Shown: piece by piece, positions 4,915 to 7,701 of the stretch
Layout of the letters: the number at the start of each line of letters is the position of its first letter
Position numbering within the stretch: position 1 is the first letter of the stretch
DNA from: an uncultured Spirochaetaceae bacterium
GTDB taxonomy: Bacteria > Spirochaetota > Spirochaetia > Sphaerochaetales > Sphaerochaetaceae
Reading direction: 5' to 3'
Assembly (NCBI GenBank): GCA_947630635.1
Contig: CANRIJ010000071.1
Location: 1-7,701 of the forward strand
Length of the DNA stretch: 7,701 bases
Made by a program: the position numbers and the translations under genes
The notes under the pieces: model-generated
Seen by the model: only the letters and a program-made list of their open reading frames with translations
Told to the model about the DNA's origin: nothing
The model's database searches: none

Positions 4915-7044
4915 CTACTTTATTTTTCTCTTCGCTTCCCTGTAATTTTTCCTAATCTCCTTAACACTGTTTTCATACTCGCTCTTAAGTCGCTCTTTTT
5001 CCCTCTTTATCTCATCAAGTCCAGAGAGCCTCTTTGCCTCTAAGCGAGAGAACTCAGAGCTATAGAGCCTCTTCTTATCCTGAAGATCGGATAGATAGTT
5101 TGTCTTAATAGCCTTGAGGTCATCTGCTCTTGAGCGCTTTTCGCCTCTTTCTTCTTCTCTCTCTTCGCCCCTCTCGATTCTCTTATCCTCTTTAAGTGCA
5201 CTCTCCATGCCTCTCTCAAGGTCCTTTTCTGCCCTCTTATCCTTCTCAGAGTCCCTATTGTTGATATTCTCGACTCTCCCCCTCTCGGATGAGGAGTATA
5301 TAAAGCGCTTGATCTTCTGAGTCGGAGTTCTCTCAAAGTCCTCCTCCAGAAGCTCTACATCATCGATCTTTGAAAACGATGAGAGCTGCGAGTTAACATC
5401 CTTCTTGAGTATTGAGAGATACTTCTTGGCCTCCTCCTTTAAGTCGTCGACGCTTACCTTGAGCTTGTCTTGGAAGGACTTCATATCAAGCTTGATCAGA
5501 GCAAGAAGTCCTCCGTCTTCGGGAATTACCAAGGACTCCTCAACAAAGTTCATATTATTGATAAGAGACTCGATGGACTCAGGATAGATGTTCTCTCCAC
5601 CAGGACCCAAAATCATCGTCTTCACTCTGCCCTTGATTGAGAGCCTATTTCTCTTATCCAGCTTTCCAAGATCTCCTGTCTTGAAATATCCATCCTCCGT
5701 AAAGCTCTCCTTATTCAATGCTGGATTGTTATAGTATCCCCCCATTACATTGACGCCCTTTACAGCAATCTCTCCGATTCCCTCCTCGTTTCTATTTAGA
5801 AGCTTCACATGGTCATCCTCTACAACCGGTCCCACTGTTCCAGGTTTTTGTGACTTATGAACAGGCGCGCAGCCAGCAATTAGGGGGCTTGTCTCAGTCA
5901 GTCCATATCCAATAGCATATGGAAAGTGAGCCTTGTGCAGAAAGATCTCAACCTCCTTATCAAGAGGGGCCCCTCCTATTCCAAAGAACTTCACCCTGTT
6001 TCCAAAGGTGCTCATAAGCTTATTTCCCATTGCCCTGAATATATAGAACCTAAGTGGCGTCTTCAAAAGCCTCTTGATCTTCTGATTGTCTCTTATTACA
6101 GGGAGAATCGCAGCCCTGTATATCTTCTCAATAAGAAGGGGAACAGAGACCATAATATGAGGCCTAACCTCCTTGAGAGCCGGAAGAAGAATGGAGACTG
6201 CTGGGGGCTTACCCAAGAATGTTATATGCGCTCCTCTCATCAAAGTGAGTATGTTGCCTAGGGTAAACTCATATACATGGCTCATCGGGAGTATTGAAAG
6301 CACTCTGTAGCCCGGCATTATCTTCACATACTCATCGGTCGACCAGTCTGCATTTCTCAGCATATTGATATGAGTAAGCACAACGCCCTTGCTTGTTCCA
6401 GTAGTTCCAGATGTGTAGATAATAGAGGCTATATCCTCCTCTTTGACCTCAAAAGGCTTAAGGTCATCGTCCTTAGTTTTAAGGCCCTTCATCGGGAAGG
6501 CAGGGGTTGTAAGGTAGCTAAAGCCCTCCTTAACCTCCTCGATATGCATGAGGTCCTCAATCCTATAGACAAATATTCCATGGCTGAGTGCATACTCTCC
6601 GATCTTCTGAAAGGACTTGCTGTTTACCAAGATTCCCTTGGCACCACTATCAGTGAGTATATTGATTGCCTCCTGAGTGGCAAAATCAGGGAGTATTGGA
6701 ACTGCTATAGCGCCAAAATAGACAATTCCAAGATACATTACCATCCAGTTGGGGGCGCTCTCTGCGTATATTGCGATCTTATCGCCCTTCTTTATGCCCT
6801 GTTTTATCAGGTATAGTGCCACGCTTCTTGAATAGGCCTTTAGGTGCGAGAAGGTCATCTCAGAGCCCTCTTCCCTGAATACAGAGTAGCAGAGTCTATC
6901 TGGCCAGCGGCTCGATACCGCCTCGACAAAGCCTGGGAAGGTGTACTTCCTCACCGTCTTCATCCTAAGCCCGTCTTTTCTCTTTATTTTCCTTATCGCC
7001 TTATATGAATAGTCAGCGCTTTCCTTTTTTGCCTTATTCCTCAT
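4915..7044 (-). CDS. AMP-forming acyl-CoA ligase (FadD-like) with charged C-terminal extension
   Basis: This adenylate-forming enzyme activates a carboxylate, probably a long-chain fatty acid, as acyl-AMP and then acyl-CoA. The adenylation domain spans about residues 36-580. It shows the P-loop YTSGTTGTSKG (210-220), IGYGLTETSP (378-387), GYFKTGDLG (452-460), KGRVKTMILGPGGENIYPE (471-489) and the catalytic lysine in TPTQK (Lys577). Residues 582-709 form an extra tail of about 128 residues, very rich in Glu, Lys and Arg, with likely coiled-coil segments (about 595-635 and 644-707). The family normally stops near residue 580. The start at 7044 has GAGGG 8 nt upstream, inside the preceding gene, and overlaps that gene by 11 bp. 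A shorter start at Met28 (6963) is possible, because homology begins only about residue 29. There is no signal peptide or membrane segment. Confidence 0.92.
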   Translation of the reverse strand: MRNKAKKESADYSYKAIRKIKRKDGLRMKTVRKYTFPGFVEAVSSRWPDRLCYSVFREEGSEMTFSHLKAYSRSVALYLIKQGIKKGDKIAIYAESAPNWMVMYLGIVYFGAIAVPILPDFATQEAINILTDSGAKGILVNSKSFQKIGEYALSHGIFVYRIEDLMHIEEVKEGFSYLTTPAFPMKGLKTKDDDLKPFEVKEEDIASIIYTSGTTGTSKGVVLTHINMLRNADWSTDEYVKIMPGYRVLSILPMSHVYEFTLGNILTLMRGAHITFLGKPPAVSILLPALKEVRPHIMVSVPLLIEKIYRAAILPVIRDNQKIKRLLKTPLRFYIFRAMGNKLMSTFGNRVKFFGIGGAPLDKEVEIFLHKAHFPYAIGYGLTETSPLIAGCAPVHKSQKPGTVGPVVEDDHVKLLNRNEEGIGEIAVKGVNVMGGYYNNPALNKESFTEDGYFKTGDLGKLDKRNRLSIKGRVKTMILGPGGENIYPESIESLINNMNFVEESLVIPEDGGLLALIKLDMKSFQDKLKVSVDDLKEEAKKYLSILKKDVNSQLSSFSKIDDVELLEEDFERTPTQKIKRFIYSSSERGRVENINNRDSEKDKRAEKDLERGMESALKEDKRIERGEEREEERGEKRSRADDLKAIKTNYLSDLQDKKRLYSSEFSRLEAKRLSGLDEIKREKERLKSEYENSVKEIRKNYREAKRKIK

Positions 7045-7633
7045 CTAAAAAACCCTCGTAGCTCTCGCCCCTCTTTAGAGGCCTTGAAAAGATTCCGCTC
7101 TCCAGATTTCTCTTAATAAGCTCATCTATCAGAGCATAGTCGTTGTTATTCTCTGAGATATGCACAAAGAAGACATGATCCCCTCGCCTGGATGTCTTCT
7201 TGGCAAACTCGATTGCACTTGTGTTGCTCAGATGCCCATAGTCCCCTGCAACTCTCTTCTTGAGAGCGGGGCTATATGGCCCATACTTCAGCATCTCATC
7301 ATCATAGTTGGACTCGATGAATTTGAGTCTGCTATTCTTGGCATAAGCATATGCAACATCGGGAATAACACCAGTATCTGTCATCAAAAAGATCCTTTTA
7401 TCACCATTTTCTATAAAATAGCCACAAGATCCTGCAGAGTCATGGCTTGTCTTGAAAGAAGTCACAGAAAAAGATCCAACTGTTACACTATCGCCCATAT
7501 TAAAGGGAGTAAGCCTCTTTTTCTCGATTCTTTGGGCCGTCAACACATCCTCCTGCAGCTTGACTGCAGCCTGAGAGAGATATATCGGAATCTCCGTCTT
7601 TCTTGAGAGAACCCCTGCACCTTTGCTATGATC
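7034..7633 (-). CDS. MBL-fold metallohydrolase, WalJ/YycJ-like, 5' end missing
   Basis: The downstream part matches the YycJ/WalJ group of metallo-beta-lactamase-fold proteins, presumed metal-dependent hydrolases or nucleases with a proposed role in DNA repair or cell-wall coordination. Visible blocks are HSKGAGVLSRK followed by IPIY; TSHDSAG (metal His codon 7444-7442); FLMTDTG (Asp codon 7378-7376); FIESNYD; GHLSN (His codon 7234-7232); and VHISENNN (His codon 7162-7160). The GTG at 7546 is not the true start, because conserved sequence continues upstream to an apparent HLHPDH (7645-7628). The family's N-terminal strand pair before that motif is absent, and the frame meets a stop at 7693-7691. 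Similarity seems to end near 7630, where an opposite-strand kinase-like frame begins. The gene's 3' end overlaps the ligase start by 11 bp, so the two are probably co-translated. Confidence 0.85.
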   Translation of the reverse strand, partial: DHSKGAGVLSRKTEIPIYLSQAAVKLQEDVLTAQRIEKKRLTPFNMGDSVTVGSFSVTSFKTSHDSAGSCGYFIENGDKRIFLMTDTGVIPDVAYAYAKNSRLKFIESNYDDEMLKYGPYSPALKKRVAGDYGHLSNTSAIEFAKKTSRRGDHVFFVHISENNNDYALIDELIKRNLESGIFSRPLKRGESYEGFLDEE

Positions 7634-7634
7634 T
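7627..7634. other. Probable junction between unrelated sequences
   Basis: The bases TATGATCT read as the Tyr-Asp-Leu of the kinase fragment on the plus strand and as the Asp-His of the MBL metal motif on the minus strand. Family-like sequence ends for one gene and begins for the other at this point, in opposite orientations. A short shared stretch of up to about 7 bp is what a microhomology join would leave. An assembly or amplification chimera is the simplest reading, and a genuine rearrangement is the alternative. Confidence 0.5.
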
Positions 7635-7701
7635 GGGTGAAGATGGAAACAGTTTCTATATTGCCATGGAACTGGTTCGCGGACCGGATCTCAAACAGAT
7701 G
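7627..7701 (+). CDS. Ser/Thr protein kinase domain fragment (both ends missing)
   Basis: Twenty-five codons read YDLGEDG, then SFYIAMELVRGPDL and KQM, with no stop to the window end. This matches the beta4-beta5-hinge segment of bacterial Hanks-type (PknB-like) kinases, typically (I/V)YDxGED...YYIxMEYVxGxxLK, with the MELV gatekeeper/hinge segment. The ATP-binding glycine loop and catalytic lysine should lie about 60-70 codons upstream, but that DNA is occupied on the other strand by the MBL-fold gene, and the frame upstream shows no kinase features. The use of CTG, CGC and CCG codons differs somewhat from neighbouring genes. The piece is short, so the family call is good but not certain. Confidence 0.6.

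Noticed and set aside
5926..6816. Two plus-strand frames (5926-6261 and 6370-6816) inside the ligase gene
   Set aside because: They run opposite the conserved adenylation motifs of the ligase, have no ribosome sites and show no family resemblance.
7544..7546. GTG as the start of the MBL-fold gene
   Set aside because: Family-like sequence (HSKGAGVLSRK and IPIY) continues upstream in the same frame, so the GTG is internal.
7160..7606. Plus-strand frame opposite the MBL-fold gene
   Set aside because: The minus strand holds the WalJ-type motifs over the same bases. This frame is also not the one used by the kinase fragment.
7628..7645. HLHPDH as proof that the MBL-fold gene is intact beyond 7634
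   Set aside because: It does fit HxHxDH, but the YycJ group usually has THEHxDH, the residues before it (PWQYRNC) do not look like the family, a stop follows, and the opposite strand here reads as kinase. I treat the match as possibly coincidental.
1..7701. A defence island, mobile element, CRISPR array or RNA gene
   Set aside because: All genes except the orphan and the edge fragments belong to common metabolic or housekeeping families. No direct-repeat arrays, transposase, integrase, tRNA-like folds or attachment sites were found by eye.

Overview
The window is a compact stretch of bacterial chromosome holding nine protein-gene traces. It reads as housekeeping and metabolic DNA, not as a mobile or defence island. 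Clear Shine-Dalgarno sites precede most starts, and the genes use AGA/AGG arginine codons heavily. The gene set (ammonia-dependent asparagine synthetase, mechanosensitive channel, Cys-type glutathione peroxidase, acyl-CoA ligase) suits a host-associated, possibly anaerobic bacterium. A spirochaete-like gut organism is my guess, but the sequence alone does not settle the phylum. No tRNA, rRNA, CRISPR array, insertion sequence or phage gene was seen.

Layout from left to right. Positions 1-477 (+) are the C-terminal part of an M20-family metallopeptidase cut by the window edge. asnA (474-1490, -) converges on it with overlapping stops. mscL (1572-2057, +) diverges from asnA across an 81-bp region with a shared AT-rich promoter core, and ends at a clean intrinsic terminator. 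A glutathione peroxidase gene (2168-2713, +) follows and ends at a second, symmetric hairpin. An unrecognised small gene (2879-3244, +) has its own good promoter.

The right half (3241-7633) is one leftward gene train. In order of transcription it holds a WalJ/YycJ-type metallo-beta-lactamase-fold protein (5' end missing), an AMP-forming acyl-CoA ligase with a long charged C-terminal extension, a class I DAHP synthase (first step of aromatic amino-acid synthesis) and a DJ-1/PfpI-family protein. The members overlap by 11 bp and 1 bp or sit 40 bp apart, so they are probably co-transcribed, although their biochemical roles do not obviously form one pathway.

The most notable observation is at the right edge. 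The MBL-fold gene loses family similarity near its HxHxDH motif, and the same few bases begin an opposite-strand reading frame that looks like the middle of a Ser/Thr protein kinase domain. Both genes are truncated at the same point, so this looks like a chimeric or rearranged junction (about 7627-7634), most likely an assembly or amplification artefact. I found no convincing evidence of a new multi-gene biological system. The other points of interest are the ligase extension, an apparently leaderless DAHP synthase start, and the orphan gene with its own promoter.
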